Numbered from the stretch's first letter, positions 18,623 through 27,871 are shown. The stretch: DNA of 58,027 nt from Streptococcus sp. 68 (GCF_013277415.1 NZ_VMMX01000006.1:7652-65678); one strand, 5' to 3'. The notes: generated by a model not told the origin, from the sequence alone. Numbers and translations: made by a program.

Positions 18623-19315
18623 ATGAACTATAAGCAGGAAATAGTAAAGAGGATAGAAAATTTTGAATCAAATCAAGTTTTTATAGCAAATGATTTCTTT
18701 GATATTGCAGGATATGAAACTGTTCGTAGTACATTAAATCGTCTTGTAAAAGACAAAGAGATTACTCGCATTTTGAAAGGTATTTATTATAAACCAAAAT
18801 ATATAGAATTGATTGGAGAGTATGCAATGGCGTCTGTGGATGAAGTTGCTGATGCTATTGCTAGAAAATATAATTGGACCATTGCTCCATCGGGAAACAC
18901 AGCCCTGAATTTACTTGGTTTATCTACGCAGGTACCAGCAAAATGGACCTATATATCAGATGGAAGATATGCTAGTTTTAATGTTGGTAAGGCAAGGATA
19001 GAATTTAAGCAGAGAAATAATGGAGATATTTCAAATATGTCAACCTTAACTGCAATAGTGATACAATCTGTCAAGGCAATGGGGAAAGAGAACATTACTT
19101 CTCAGCAGATTGACTACTTACGGAAAAAATTATCTGAAGAAGAAAAGTCAACATTACTAGCTGAAGGTAAAACTACAAGTGTCTGGGTATATAGTATTAT
19201 CAAGAAAATATCAGAGGTGCAGGGATGTTTGAGGATAAATCGATTGGGAAAAATAAATCAATTTCTCAGAATGTTTTTAGAAGTCACGGTGTCTATTCTA
19301 GCTTCAATCCACTAG
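18623..19315 (+). CDS. AbiEi/DUF6088-like type IV antitoxin, altered C-terminus, toxin gene absent
   Basis: The 230-residue frame begins after AAAGGAGGCGTGATAG. Residues about 1-60 look like a winged-helix DNA-binding domain (FFDIAGYETVRSTLNRLVKDKEITRILKGIYYKP), followed by the conserved region DEVADAIARKYNWTIAPSGNTALNLLGLSTQVP that I associate with DUF6088/AbiEi proteins. In the AbiE system the antitoxin represses the operon and counters the nucleotidyltransferase toxin AbiEii. No nucleotidyltransferase gene follows; the next gene is pgdA. The last 30 residues (CLRINRLGKI...) read like non-homologous tail, suggesting the natural end lies near residue 200 and the locus was truncated by deletion. 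Confidence 0.7.
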   Translation: MNYKQEIVKRIENFESNQVFIANDFFDIAGYETVRSTLNRLVKDKEITRILKGIYYKPKYIELIGEYAMASVDEVADAIARKYNWTIAPSGNTALNLLGLSTQVPAKWTYISDGRYASFNVGKARIEFKQRNNGDISNMSTLTAIVIQSVKAMGKENITSQQIDYLRKKLSEEEKSTLLAEGKTTSVWVYSIIKKISEVQGCLRINRLGKINQFLRMFLEVTVSILASIH

Positions 19316-19326
19316 AAATTCCATAG
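19225..19326 (+). CDS. Possible 33-codon remnant overlapping the antitoxin 3' end
   Basis: An ATG at 19225, preceded by AGAGGTGCAGGG, opens a 33-residue frame (MFEDKSIGKNKSISQ...) that overlaps the end of the antitoxin in another frame. Its place matches where a toxin gene would begin in an AbiE operon, so it could be the stump of a deleted partner. I do not recognise the peptide; it may equally be chance. Confidence 0.25.
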   Translation: MFEDKSIGKNKSISQNVFRSHGVYSSFNPLEIP

Positions 19327-19421
19327 ATAGAAAACTAGATGGTTCCTACAGATAGGGCTGATCGAGTTGATGTGAGATGCTTTGGCTTGCTGGAGGAATT
19401 CTGGATTGCCAAACTGTATCA

Positions 19422-19450
19422 TTGAAATTATTGCTCAAATTTGTTATGAT
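19422..19450 (+). promoter_or_regulatory. pgdA promoter, predicted leaderless
   Basis: TTGAAA (19422-19427), 17-nt spacer and TATGAT (19445-19450) form a near-consensus sigma-A promoter. The pgdA ATG at 19457 is the seventh base after the -10, which is where transcription normally begins, and no Shine-Dalgarno motif lies between. Confidence 0.7.
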
Positions 19451-19456
19451 ATAAAT

Positions 19457-20848
19457 ATGAATAAAAGTAGACTGGGACGTGGCAGACACGGGAAAAAGAG
19501 ACATGTATTATTGGCTTTGATTGGTATTTTAGCAATTTCTATTTGCTTATTAGGCGGATTTATTGCTTTTAAAATGTACCAGCAAAAAAGTTTTGAACAA
19601 AAGATTGAAACGCTCAAAAAAGAGAAAGATGATCAACTGAGTGAGGGAAATCAGAAGGAGCATTTTCGTAAGGGGCAAACCGAAGTGATTGCCTATTATC
19701 CTCTCCAAGGGGAGCAAGTTATTTCATCTGTTAAGGAACTGATAAATAAAGATATTAAGGACAAGCTGGAAAGTAAGGAAAATCTTGTTTTCTACTATAC
19801 GGAGCAAGAAGAGTCAGGTTTAAAGGGAGTCGTCAATCGTAATGTAACCAAACAAATCTATGATTTAGTTGCTTTTAAGGTTGAAGAGACTGAAAAGACC
19901 AGTCTTGGAAAGGTTCACTTAACAGAAGATGGGAAACCTTTTACACTTGACCAACTGTTTTCAGATGCTAGTAAGGCTAAGGAACAGCTGATAAAAGAAA
20001 TGACCTCTTTCTTACAGGATAAGAAATTAGAGCAAGAAAAGATTGATCAGATTGTTAAAGGTTTCTCTGACCAAGATTTATCTGCATGGAATTTTGATTA
20101 TAAGGATAGCCAAATCATCCTTTATCCAAGTCCTGCGGTTGAAAATTTAGAAGAGATAGCCTTGCCAGTATCTGCTTTCTTTGATTTTATCCAATCCTCA
20201 TACTTACTTGAAAAAGATGCAGCATTGTACCAGTCTTATTTTGATAAGAAACATCAAAAAGTTGTCGCTCTAACCTTTGATGATGGTCCAAATCCAGCAA
20301 CGACTCCGCAGGCGTTAGAGACTCTAGCTAAATATGGTGTTAAAGCCACTTTCTTTGTGCTTGGGAAAAACGTTTCTGGAAATGAGGACTTGGTGAAAAG
20401 AATAAAAGCTGAAGGTCATGTTGTTGGAAACCATAGTTGGAGTCATCCGATTCTCTCGCAACTCCCTCTTGATGAAGCTAAAAAACAAATTACAGATACC
20501 GAAGAGATTTTGACAAAAGTTTTGGGAACGAGTTCTAAACTCATGCGTCCGCCTTATGGAGCCATTACAGACGACATTCGCAATAGCCTCGATTTGAGCT
20601 TTATTATGTGGGATGTGGATAGTCTGGATTGGAAGAGTAAAAATGAAGCGGCTATTTTGACGGAAATTCAGCATCAAGTAGCTAATGGCTCTATCGTTCT
20701 GATGCATGATATTCACAGTCCGACAGTCAATGCCTTGCCGAAGGTCATTGAATATTTGAAAAATCAAGGGTACACCTTTGTGACCATACCAGAAATGCTC
20801 AATACTCGCCTAAAAGCTCATGAGCTGTATTATAGTCGTGATGAATAA
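19457..20848 (+). CDS. pgdA: Peptidoglycan N-acetylglucosamine deacetylase
   Basis: The start at 19457 gives 463 residues beginning [14 protein letters not shown], which agrees with my memory of pneumococcal PgdA; a longer frame from 19382 runs through the promoter. A single membrane helix (about residues 18-40) anchors the protein with its body outside. The C-terminal NodB domain has the carbohydrate esterase 4 motifs TFDDGPNP (Asp pair near 275), HSWSHP (zinc His near 326 and 330), RPPYG, and LMHDIH (catalytic His). It deacetylates GlcNAc in peptidoglycan, which blocks lysozyme. The domain before it (about 45-260) is the family's extra N-terminal region. A predicted leaderless promoter precedes it and a terminator follows, so it is monocistronic. 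Confidence 0.95.
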   Translation: MNKSRLGRGRHGKKRHVLLALIGILAISICLLGGFIAFKMYQQKSFEQKIETLKKEKDDQLSEGNQKEHFRKGQTEVIAYYPLQGEQVISSVKELINKDIKDKLESKENLVFYYTEQEESGLKGVVNRNVTKQIYDLVAFKVEETEKTSLGKVHLTEDGKPFTLDQLFSDASKAKEQLIKEMTSFLQDKKLEQEKIDQIVKGFSDQDLSAWNFDYKDSQIILYPSPAVENLEEIALPVSAFFDFIQSSYLLEKDAALYQSYFDKKHQKVVALTFDDGPNPATTPQALETLAKYGVKATFFVLGKNVSGNEDLVKRIKAEGHVVGNHSWSHPILSQLPLDEAKKQITDTEEILTKVLGTSSKLMRPPYGAITDDIRNSLDLSFIMWDVDSLDWKSKNEAAILTEIQHQVANGSIVLMHDIHSPTVNALPKVIEYLKNQGYTFVTIPEMLNTRLKAHELYYSRDE

Positions 20849-20861
20849 GCAACAAAAATGG

Positions 20862-20892
20862 GTCTGTCAGATATTTGATAGACTTATTTTTT
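20862..20892 (+). terminator. pgdA terminator
   Basis: Stem GTCTGTCA / TGATAGAC (20862-20869, 20876-20883, one G-U) with a 6-nt loop, followed by TTATTTTTT. Confidence 0.75.
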
Positions 20893-20963
20893 ACAGAAGA
20901 TAGTACTAATTAGCAAAAAATGGTTTATACTATAATTGATAAATAAAATAGAAGGAGAAGTAT

Positions 20964-21806
20964 ATGAATACTTATCAATTAAATAATGGGGTAGAAATTC
21001 CAGTTCTGGGATTTGGAACCTGGAAAGCTGAAAATGGAGAGATTGCCTACCAAGCAGTTTTAGAGGCTTTAAAGGCAGGCTATCGTCATATCGATACGGC
21101 AGCGATTTATAAAAATGAAGAAAGCGTTGGTCGTGCTATTCAAGATAGTGGCATTCCGAGGGAGGAAATTTTTGTAACCAGTAAACTCTGGAATACAAAT
21201 CACAACTATGAGCAAGCTCGTCAAGCTTTTGAAGAGTCTTTAGAAAAGCTGGGCTTGGATTATTTGGATTTGTATTTGATTCATTGGCCAAATCCAAAAC
21301 CTTTAAGAGAAAATGAGGCATGGAAAACTCGCAATGCTGAGGTCTGGAGAGCGATGGAGGATCTTTACCTAGAAGGTAAAATCCGTGCTATCGGAGTTAG
21401 TAATTTCCTTCCCCATCATTTGGATGCCTTGCTTGAAACAGCAAATATCGTTCCAGCGGTCAATCAAGTTCGTTTGGCGCCAGGTGTGTATCAAGAGGAA
21501 GTGGTAGATTATTGTCGAGAAAAAGGAATTTTATTGGAAGCTTGGGGGCCTTTTGGTCAGGGAGAACTGTTTGATAGCAAGCAAGTGCAAGAAATTGCGG
21601 TAAATTACGGAAAGTCTGTTGCTCAGATAGCCTTGACCTGGAGCTTGGCAGAAGGATTTCTACCACTTCCAAAATCTGTCACAGCCTCTCGTATTCAGGC
21701 TAATCTTGATTGCTTTGGAATTGAACTGAATCATGAGGAGCGAGAAATCTTGAAAACGATAGCTGTTCAGTCGGGTGCTCCACGAGTTGATGATATGGAT
21801 TTCTAG
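20964..21806 (+). CDS. Aldo/keto reductase
   Basis: The 280-residue protein starts 6 nt after AGAAGGAGAA. It has the aldo-keto reductase barrel signatures: GFGTWK, GYRHIDTAAIYKNE (catalytic Asp and Tyr), SKLWN (Lys) and LIHWPNP (His), followed by GVSNF and the C-terminal coenzyme loop LPKSVTASRI. It would reduce aldehydes or ketones with NADPH in the cytosol; the natural substrate, perhaps methylglyoxal or 2,5-diketo-gluconate-like compounds, is not fixed by sequence. It has its own TATAAT-type promoter around 20930 and no downstream partner on the same transcript that I can see. Confidence 0.92.
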   Translation: MNTYQLNNGVEIPVLGFGTWKAENGEIAYQAVLEALKAGYRHIDTAAIYKNEESVGRAIQDSGIPREEIFVTSKLWNTNHNYEQARQAFEESLEKLGLDYLDLYLIHWPNPKPLRENEAWKTRNAEVWRAMEDLYLEGKIRAIGVSNFLPHHLDALLETANIVPAVNQVRLAPGVYQEEVVDYCREKGILLEAWGPFGQGELFDSKQVQEIAVNYGKSVAQIALTWSLAEGFLPLPKSVTASRIQANLDCFGIELNHEEREILKTIAVQSGAPRVDDMDF

Positions 21807-21822
21807 AAAATCATAAAAAGAA

Positions 21823-21851
21823 TTGTACATTGTTCTAATTTTTGATATAAT
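21823..21851 (+). promoter_or_regulatory. Promoter of the glycine T-box operon
   Basis: TTGTAC (21823-21828), a 17-nt spacer and TATAAT (21846-21851) with an upstream TG form a consensus sigma-A promoter. Transcription should start near 21858, at the first base of the T-box leader. Confidence 0.75.
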
Positions 21852-21857
21852 AGTCTG

Positions 21858-22046
21858 CAGGAAAGAAAGTCTTATGGCGTTCTTCAAGCGAGCTTGGGAT
21901 AGTGGGAGCCAAGTAGGGCAAAATAAAGAACTGGCGCTTTCTGTCTTATCTTTACAAACAATGAAGTAATAAATTAGGGTGGAACCGCGTTTTTGACGCC
22001 CCTAGGTTAAATCAACCTAGGATTGTCGGATGCGGTTCTTTTGTTT
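21858..22046 (+). promoter_or_regulatory. T-box riboswitch, probably glycine-specific
   Basis: The conserved T-box sequence AGGGTGGAACCGCG is at 21976-21989. Stem I is closed by GGAAAG pairing with CTTTC around 21948, and a GGC triplet (21876-21878) lies in the internal loop just before the upper helix, fitting a glycine codon. The terminator form pairs GAACCGC (21982-21988) with GCGGTTC (about 22032-22038) around an inner CCTAGGTT/AACCTAGG helix, followed by TTTTG. Uncharged tRNA-Gly would stabilise the antiterminator and turn on the downstream genes through glyQ and glyS. Confidence 0.9.
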
Positions 22047-22078
22047 ATTCAGTCTATTGTGTGAAAGAAAGGAGAGCC

Positions 22079-22840
22079 GTGGATAACCTTTATCTTGTAA
22101 AAGATGATAGCCAACTAGTTGCATTTCGTGATTTTGTATTAAGAAATACTGAGAAGCTGGAGGCTTATCAATCTTTTTTAAAGAATGAACTGGCAGTCTA
22201 TGATTTCCCCCAAGCCGTCATTTGGTCAGATTTTAATGCTGCTACACAGATTATTAGGGAAAGTCCTGTTCCTGCCTATACAAATAATAGACGAATGGTT
22301 ATGACGCCTGATTTAGCTGTTTGGAAAGAGCTGTATTTGTATCAGTTGATGGACTACGAATGTTCTCGGCAAACTCAAGCAATAGAAAGTCACTATCATT
22401 CTTTATCTGAAAATTTCCTCTTACAGATTGTAGGACATGAGTTAGCTCATTGGTCGGAGCATTTTTTAGATGATTTTGATGGTTACGACTTTTATATCTG
22501 GTTCGAAGAGGGGATGGTTGAATATATTAGTCGCAAGTATTTCTTGACAGAAGAAGAATTTCAAGCGGAAAAAAATTGTAATCAATCTCTCGTAGAACTT
22601 TATCAGAAGAAGTATGGTTGGCATTCATTGAATGATTTTGGTTCCTCAACTTATGATAAGAACTATGCAAGTATTTTTTACGAATACTGGCGTAGTTTTT
22701 TGACAGTGGATAAGTTGGTAGAAAATCTAGGTAGTGTAGAAGCAGTCTTCGATTCTTATCATCTATGGGCAAATACAGATAAAACTCTTCCCTTGTTAAA
22801 TTGGTTTGTTCAGCAGAAATTAATTGAAAAAGAAATATAA
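22079..22840 (+). CDS. Gluzincin-like zinc metallopeptidase-family protein of unknown role
   Basis: I chose GTG 22079 (253 residues) because GAAAGGAGA lies 5 nt before it; a GTG at 22061 would precede the ribosome site. The protein has VGHELAHWSEHF (HEXXH, residues 120-124) and, about 20 residues later, WFEEGMVEYI, the Glu-containing helix that supplies the third zinc ligand in gluzincins. No signal peptide or membrane segment is seen, so it should be cytosolic. It is the first gene after the glycine T-box, followed by glyQ and glyS, so its level should rise on glycine starvation. A link to glycine release from peptides is inference; no substrate is known to me. Confidence 0.65.
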   Translation: MDNLYLVKDDSQLVAFRDFVLRNTEKLEAYQSFLKNELAVYDFPQAVIWSDFNAATQIIRESPVPAYTNNRRMVMTPDLAVWKELYLYQLMDYECSRQTQAIESHYHSLSENFLLQIVGHELAHWSEHFLDDFDGYDFYIWFEEGMVEYISRKYFLTEEEFQAEKNCNQSLVELYQKKYGWHSLNDFGSSTYDKNYASIFYEYWRSFLTVDKLVENLGSVEAVFDSYHLWANTDKTLPLLNWFVQQKLIEKEI

Positions 22841-22842
22841 AA

Positions 22843-23010
22843 ATTAAAGGAGTAAACAATGTCTAAGAAATTAACATTTCCACTGCGTCAGTGGCAGAGA
22901 CCTCCTTACAGTCGGACTGCCCCACGCTCAGCACTAGAGTGCTGAGCTAGACGCAGTACTAACTCGTCTTGCCTCGTATAATCGACGAGGCAGACTCGTG
23001 TCGCAAGTAA
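22843..23010 (+). repeat. Duplicated glyQ start with GC-rich structured insert
   Basis: At 22850-22881 the sequence AAAGGAGTAAACAATGTCTA and what follows reads as a ribosome site and the first seven codons of glyQ (MSKKLTF). About 130 bases later the same start recurs at 23020-23056 and continues into the real gene. Between them is a GC-rich insert with two hairpins: GCTCAGCACT/AGTGCTGAGC (22926-22947) and TGCCTCGT/ACGAGGCA (22970-22992). The first start opens a 28-codon frame that stops at 22946. It looks like an insertion that duplicated its target, now diverged at several bases. Confidence 0.7.
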
Positions 23011-23032
23011 TTTAGAGAAAAAGGAGAAAACA

Positions 23033-23950
23033 ATGTCTAAAAAATTGACTTTTCAGGAAATCATCCTCACTTTGCAACAATTTTGGAATGACCAAGGTTG
23101 TATGCTTATGCAGGCTTATGACAACGAAAAAGGTGCGGGAACAATGAGTCCTTACACTTTCCTTCGTGCTATCGGACCTGAGCCATGGAATGCAGCGTAT
23201 GTAGAGCCATCACGTCGTCCTGCTGACGGTCGTTACGGAGAAAATCCTAACCGTCTTTACCAACACCACCAATTCCAGGTGGTCATGAAGCCATCTCCAT
23301 CAAACATCCAAGAACTTTACCTTGAGTCTTTGGAAAAATTGGGAATCAATCCTTTGGAACACGATATTCGTTTCGTTGAGGACAACTGGGAAAACCCATC
23401 AACTGGTTCAGCTGGTCTTGGTTGGGAAGTTTGGCTTGATGGGATGGAAATTACTCAGTTCACTTATTTCCAACAAGTCGGTGGATTGGCAACTGGCCCT
23501 GTGACTGCGGAAGTTACCTATGGTTTGGAGCGCTTGGCTTCTTATATTCAGGAAGTGGATTCTGTCTATGATATCGAATGGGCTGATGGTGTAAAATACG
23601 GAGAAATTTTCATCCAGCCTGAGTACGAGCATTCAAAATATTCATTTGAAATTTCGGATCAAGAAATGTTGCTTGAAAACTTTGATAAGTTTGAAAAAGA
23701 AGCTGGTCGCGCCTTGGAAGAAGGATTGGTGCACCCTGCCTATGACTATGTTCTCAAATGTTCACACACCTTTAACCTGCTTGATGCGCGTGGTGCCGTA
23801 TCTGTAACAGAGCGCGCAGGTTATATCGCACGTATCCGTAACCTAGCCCGTGTCGTAGCTAAAACCTTTGTCGCAGAACGAAAACGCCTAGGCTACCCAC
23901 TTTTAGATGAAGCAACAAGAGCTAAACTCCTAGCAGAAGACGCAGAATAA
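23033..23950 (+). CDS. glyQ: Glycyl-tRNA synthetase alpha subunit
   Basis: The 305-residue protein starts after AAAAAGGAGAAAACA. It is the catalytic subunit of the two-subunit (alpha2beta2) bacterial glycyl-tRNA synthetase, a class II enzyme. Recognisable stretches are the N-terminal [60 protein letters not shown] split over the first 70 residues, and [14 protein letters not shown], all typical of GlyQ. Length is normal for the family. It lies downstream of the glycine T-box and 211 bp before glyS. A decayed copy of its start precedes it. Confidence 0.97.
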   Translation: MSKKLTFQEIILTLQQFWNDQGCMLMQAYDNEKGAGTMSPYTFLRAIGPEPWNAAYVEPSRRPADGRYGENPNRLYQHHQFQVVMKPSPSNIQELYLESLEKLGINPLEHDIRFVEDNWENPSTGSAGLGWEVWLDGMEITQFTYFQQVGGLATGPVTAEVTYGLERLASYIQEVDSVYDIEWADGVKYGEIFIQPEYEHSKYSFEISDQEMLLENFDKFEKEAGRALEEGLVHPAYDYVLKCSHTFNLLDARGAVSVTERAGYIARIRNLARVVAKTFVAERKRLGYPLLDEATRAKLLAEDAE

Positions 23951-24161
23951 AGAGAGTGACAAATTACGAAAATGGGCGAACAGAGTGAGCCCTGAGCCAG
24001 TTGCCGCAGTGATGAAGGTATCCTTAGTGAAACTAAGGATACTAGGCAAAATTGGAGACTTTTGGCTCCAATTTTAGCAATGAAACAACGAAGTTGGTTG
24101 CTTGCGTGCCAATCACATAAGGCAGACTGGAAAATAAAAAGATACTTTTCGGAGAAAAAAC
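23951..24161 (+). other. glyQ-glyS intercistronic region with two strong hairpins
   Basis: This 211-bp gap is long for an operon whose products act in one enzyme. It holds an 11-bp perfect hairpin (24018-24028 with 24032-24042, loop GAA) and a 10-bp one (24048-24057 with 24066-24075). Neither is followed by a T-run, so they are not plain terminators. The sequence is non-coding and more GC-rich than its surroundings, like the insert before glyQ. Confidence 0.65.
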
Positions 24162-26198
24162 ATGACAAAAAACTTATTAGTAGAACTCGGTCTTGAAGAA
24201 TTACCAGCCTATGTTGTTACACCAAGTGAAAAACAACTAGGTGAAAAAATGGCAGCCTTCCTCAAGGAAAACCGCCTGTCTTTTGAAGCTATTCAGACCT
24301 TCTCAACACCACGTCGTTTGGCTGTTCGTGTAACTGGTTTAGCAGACAAACAGTCTGATTTGACAGAAGATTTTAAGGGGCCAGCAAAGAAAATTGCCTT
24401 GGATAGTGATGGCAACTTCACCAAAGCAGCTCAAGGATTTGTCCGTGGAAAAGGCTTGACTGTTGAAGATATCGAATTCCGTGAAATTAAGGGTGAAGAA
24501 TATGTCTATGTTACCAAGGAAGAAATTGGTCAAGCAGTTGAAGCCATTGTTCCTGGTGTTGTAGATGTTTTGAAGTCATTGACTTTCCCTGTCAGCATGC
24601 ATTGGGCTGGAAATAGCTTTGAATACATTCGTCCTGTTCACACTTTAACCGTTCTTTTAGATGAAGAAGAGTTTGATTTGGATTTCCTTGATATCAAGGG
24701 AGGTCGTGTGAGCCGTGGTCATCGTTTCTTGGGGAAAGAAACCAAAATTCAGTCAGCATTGAGCTATGAAGAAGACCTTCGTAAGCAGTATGTAATCGCA
24801 GATCCACGTGAACGCGAGCAAATGATTGTTGACCAAATTAAGGCAATCGAAGCTGAACACAGTGTACGTATCGAAATTGATGCTGATTTGCTTAATGAAG
24901 TCTTGAACTTGGTTGAATACCCAACTGCCTTTATGGGAAGTTTTGATGCCAAATACCTTGAAGTTCCGGAAGAAGTCTTGGTGACTTCGATGAAGGAACA
25001 CCAACGTTACTTTGTTGTTCGTGATCAAGATGGAAAACTATTGCCAAACTTCATTTCTGTTCGTAATGGAAATGCAGAGCATTTGGAAAATGTTATCAAA
25101 GGAAATGAAAAAGTCTTGGTAGCCCGTTTGGAAGACGGAGAATTCTTCTGGCGTGAAGACCAAAAATTAGTTATTTCTGACCTTGTTGAAAAATTAAACA
25201 ATGTGACCTTCCATGAGAAAATTGGTTCCCTTCGTGAACACATGATTCGTACTGGTCAAATTGCTATTCTCTTGGCAGAAAAAGCAGGCTTGTCAGCGGA
25301 TGAAACGATTGACCTAGCCCGTGCAGCAGCCATTTACAAGTTTGACTTGTTGACAGGTATGGTTGGCGAATTTGACGAGCTTCAAGGAATTATGGGTGAA
25401 AAATATGCCCTTCTTGCTGGGGAAACTCCAGCGGTAGCAGCTGCTATTCGTGAACACTACATGCCTACATCAGCCGAAGGAGAACTTCCAGAGAGCAAGG
25501 TCGGCGCAGTGCTTGCCATTGCAGATAAATTGGATACGATTTTGAGTTTCTTCTCAGTAGGCTTGATTCCATCAGGTTCTAATGACCCGTATGCCCTTCG
25601 TCGTGCGACCCAAGGTGTGGTTCGTATCTTGGATGCTTTTGGTTGGCACATTGCTATGGACGAGCTGATTGATAGCCTTTATGCTCTAACATTTGACAGC
25701 TTGACTTATGAAAATAAGGCAGAGGTTATGGACTTTATCAAGGCTCGTGTTGATAAGATGATGGGATCTACTCCAAAAGACATCAAGGAAGCCGTTCTTG
25801 CAGGTTCAAACTTTGTTGTGGCGGATATGTTGGAAGCAGCAAGTGCTCTCGTAGAAGCAAGCAAGGAAGAAGACTTTAAACCATCTGTTGAATCACTTTC
25901 TCGTGCCTTTAACTTGGCTGAGAAGGCAGAAGTAGTAGCTACAGTTGATTCAGCTCTCTTTGAAAATGAAGAAGAGAAAGCCTTGGCAGAAGAAGTAGAA
26001 TCACTCGTTTTGTCAGGGACTGCAAGTCAACAATTGAAACAACTCTTTGCTCTTAGCCCTGTCATCGATGCCTTCTTTGAGAATACTATGGTTATGGCTG
26101 AAGATCAGACTGTTCGACAAAATCGTTTGGCAATCTTGTCGCAATTAACCAAGAAAGCAGCTAAACTTGCACGTTTTAACCAAATCAATACTAAATAA
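24162..26198 (+). CDS. glyS: Glycyl-tRNA synthetase beta subunit
   Basis: The 678-residue protein begins [19 protein letters not shown], the characteristic GlyS start, and preceded by TCGGAGAAAAAAC. The beta subunit binds tRNA-Gly and is needed for charging by the alpha subunit. Typical internal sequences are [40 protein letters not shown] and the HD-like region ([21 protein letters not shown]), with the anticodon-binding region at the C-terminus. Length fits the family. It shares the T-box transcript with glyQ. Confidence 0.97.
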   Translation: MTKNLLVELGLEELPAYVVTPSEKQLGEKMAAFLKENRLSFEAIQTFSTPRRLAVRVTGLADKQSDLTEDFKGPAKKIALDSDGNFTKAAQGFVRGKGLTVEDIEFREIKGEEYVYVTKEEIGQAVEAIVPGVVDVLKSLTFPVSMHWAGNSFEYIRPVHTLTVLLDEEEFDLDFLDIKGGRVSRGHRFLGKETKIQSALSYEEDLRKQYVIADPREREQMIVDQIKAIEAEHSVRIEIDADLLNEVLNLVEYPTAFMGSFDAKYLEVPEEVLVTSMKEHQRYFVVRDQDGKLLPNFISVRNGNAEHLENVIKGNEKVLVARLEDGEFFWREDQKLVISDLVEKLNNVTFHEKIGSLREHMIRTGQIAILLAEKAGLSADETIDLARAAAIYKFDLLTGMVGEFDELQGIMGEKYALLAGETPAVAAAIREHYMPTSAEGELPESKVGAVLAIADKLDTILSFFSVGLIPSGSNDPYALRRATQGVVRILDAFGWHIAMDELIDSLYALTFDSLTYENKAEVMDFIKARVDKMMGSTPKDIKEAVLAGSNFVVADMLEAASALVEASKEEDFKPSVESLSRAFNLAEKAEVVATVDSALFENEEEKALAEEVESLVLSGTASQQLKQLFALSPVIDAFFENTMVMAEDQTVRQNRLAILSQLTKKAAKLARFNQINTK

Positions 26199-26241
26199 AA
26201 TTTGATAAACAGACTTTATCTTATCACAAAGGAGAATATAA

Positions 26242-26499
26242 ATGGATCAGAAAAAAATTGATCGTATCAACGAGCTTGCTAAAAAGAAAAAAACAGAAGG
26301 CTTGACCCCAGAAGAAAAAGTAGAACAAGCCAAACTACGTGAGGAGTACATCGAAGGTTACCGTCGCACTGTTCGTCACCACATCGAAGGGATCAAAATT
26401 GTGGACGAAGAAGGAAACGATGTTACACCAGAGAAACTACGTCAAGTCCAACGTGAAAAAGGGTTACATGGCCGTAGTCTCGATGATCCAAATTCATAA
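26242..26499 (+). CDS. DUF896 family protein (YnzC-like)
   Basis: The 85-residue, highly charged protein starts after [34 protein letters not shown] and the central [11 protein letters not shown] are hallmarks of DUF896, a small helical family in Firmicutes that includes B. subtilis YnzC. Its role is unclear; the B. subtilis relatives were found in the SOS regulon in some cases. It lies 43 bp after glyS and is probably read through from that operon, ending at a clear terminator. Confidence 0.9.
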   Translation: MDQKKIDRINELAKKKKTEGLTPEEKVEQAKLREEYIEGYRRTVRHHIEGIKIVDEEGNDVTPEKLRQVQREKGLHGRSLDDPNS

Positions 26500-26542
26500 T
26501 AAGTATTCTTTCTTTTAACAAGGATAGGTGAAATAATAATCA

Positions 26543-26576
26543 AAAGACTAGCAGACACAAACTGCTAGTCTTTTTT
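26543..26576 (+). terminator. Terminator of the glyQS-DUF896 operon
   Basis: Stem GACTAGCAG / CTGCTAGTC (26546-26554, 26562-26570), 7-nt loop, then TTTTTT. Confidence 0.9.
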
Positions 26577-26578
26577 AA

Positions 26579-26603
26579 CTAAAAAAGGAACCAAAATGGT
26601 TCC
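26579..26603 (-). terminator. Terminator of the apbE-FMN reductase operon
   Basis: On the minus strand GGAACCA / TGGTTCC (26587-26603) is followed by TTTTTT (26581-26586). It sits just past the stop of the large FMN reductase gene. Confidence 0.85.
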
Positions 26604-26614
26604 TAAAACTATCA

Positions 26615-27853
26615 TTAGTAACTTGCACCAGCTGTAGCGTCTGCGCCACCACCGTGACCTCCAGCATCACTTGAATCAGAAGCTCCAGATGTAGCATCTG
26701 CTCCGCCATGTCCTCCAGCAGGAGCTGCAGCATTTCCACCAACTAGACGTTGACCAGTTGTTTCCAAGTACCAATCGAGCCATGGTTGGAAATTGAAGAT
26801 GATTTCATTGATTCCAGCATATGAACCATCTGGATAGTACATTGCCTTGTAGTTATGTGTATTGATAACACCTTCAGGTGTTCCCGGCACAATTGTACGG
26901 ACATATTCTTGATCTCCGTTACGTAGTACACCGACAACCCATTCAACGTTTTTCATTCTTTCAGGTGGTAGGGAAGCATGTACTGTTCCTAGTCGGCTAC
27001 CTGCTTGAACGCGCACACGTTTACCATACATTGTATTTGGATCTTGATGGGCGTTATTATAGTACAAGAATTGGTTATTATCATCCGCATATGTCAACTC
27101 AAATGGCATTGCTTTCAAGAACATATCAATTTGGTTAACTGTCAAGATACCGTGGTCTAATTTAACGTAAGTATCTCCTGAAACAGCTCCAACAAGCTCA
27201 GCTGCTTTTTCTACCCATTCAGGATCATCAGGGTCAACACCTTGAATTGTAGTTGCGATTGGTTTTGTACAATATAAATCTTCTGGTGCGATTGGTTTTG
27301 GTTTTTTCAATTTTGAAACGACTCCCACATATTTTACAAAGTTGTCTAAACATGTTTCAAGGAAATTAACAGTTCCTTCATTTGTTATATTCCCATCAAC
27401 ATCAAAAGCTTCTTTGGCTTTACCAAGAAGGAATTCATTTCCTGGAAGAGTGTAGGCATTGACACCTGGAGCGTCAAGAATCTTACGAAGGTGAACTTGG
27501 GCACGAGAAGTACCTTGGTCGTAGTAAGAAGCTCCCACAATCATAACTGGTTTGTTTTCAAATGGATGAACTTCGTATGAAAGCCATTCAAGAACCGATT
27601 TTAGAGAAGCTGAGATTGTGTGGTTGTGCTCAGGAGTAGCAATAATGACACCATCAGCACGAGTAATTTTGTTATATAAATAACGTAATTGGAAACTTTC
27701 ATCCCATTTTTCGTCTTGGTTAAACATTGGAACTTCATCAATTTCGAGAACTTCTAATTCAAATTTGAGTTTGAAGTGACGACGGATGAATTCCAAGAGT
27801 TTACGGTTATATGATTGATCGTAGTTTGATCCTACAAGTCCAACAAATTTCAT
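26615..27853 (-). CDS. NADPH-dependent FMN reductase with PAS-like domain and C-terminal flavinylation-type motifs
   Basis: The 412-residue protein has three parts. Residues 1-185 are an NAD(P)H-dependent FMN reductase (flavodoxin-like: ATPEHNHTISASLKSVLEWLSY, GASYYDQGTSRAQ). Residues about 220-370 resemble a PAS/DUF438-type domain (LTVNQIDMFLKAMPFELTYADDN). The Gly/Ala-rich tail holds two motifs, DATSGAS (386-392) and DATAGAS (405-411), that fit the ApbE acceptor consensus Dxx(S/T)GA(T/S), the second less well. apbE is in the same operon, so covalent FMN on the tail is likely. There is no signal peptide, so it acts in the cytosol. The reaction served (flavin, quinone, or another small acceptor) is not known. 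Confidence 0.85.
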   Translation of the reverse strand: MKFVGLVGSNYDQSYNRKLLEFIRRHFKLKFELEVLEIDEVPMFNQDEKWDESFQLRYLYNKITRADGVIIATPEHNHTISASLKSVLEWLSYEVHPFENKPVMIVGASYYDQGTSRAQVHLRKILDAPGVNAYTLPGNEFLLGKAKEAFDVDGNITNEGTVNFLETCLDNFVKYVGVVSKLKKPKPIAPEDLYCTKPIATTIQGVDPDDPEWVEKAAELVGAVSGDTYVKLDHGILTVNQIDMFLKAMPFELTYADDNNQFLYYNNAHQDPNTMYGKRVRVQAGSRLGTVHASLPPERMKNVEWVVGVLRNGDQEYVRTIVPGTPEGVINTHNYKAMYYPDGSYAGINEIIFNFQPWLDWYLETTGQRLVGGNAAAPAGGHGGADATSGASDSSDAGGHGGGADATAGASY

Positions 27854-27871
27854 TCTTTTTGGTCTCCTATC

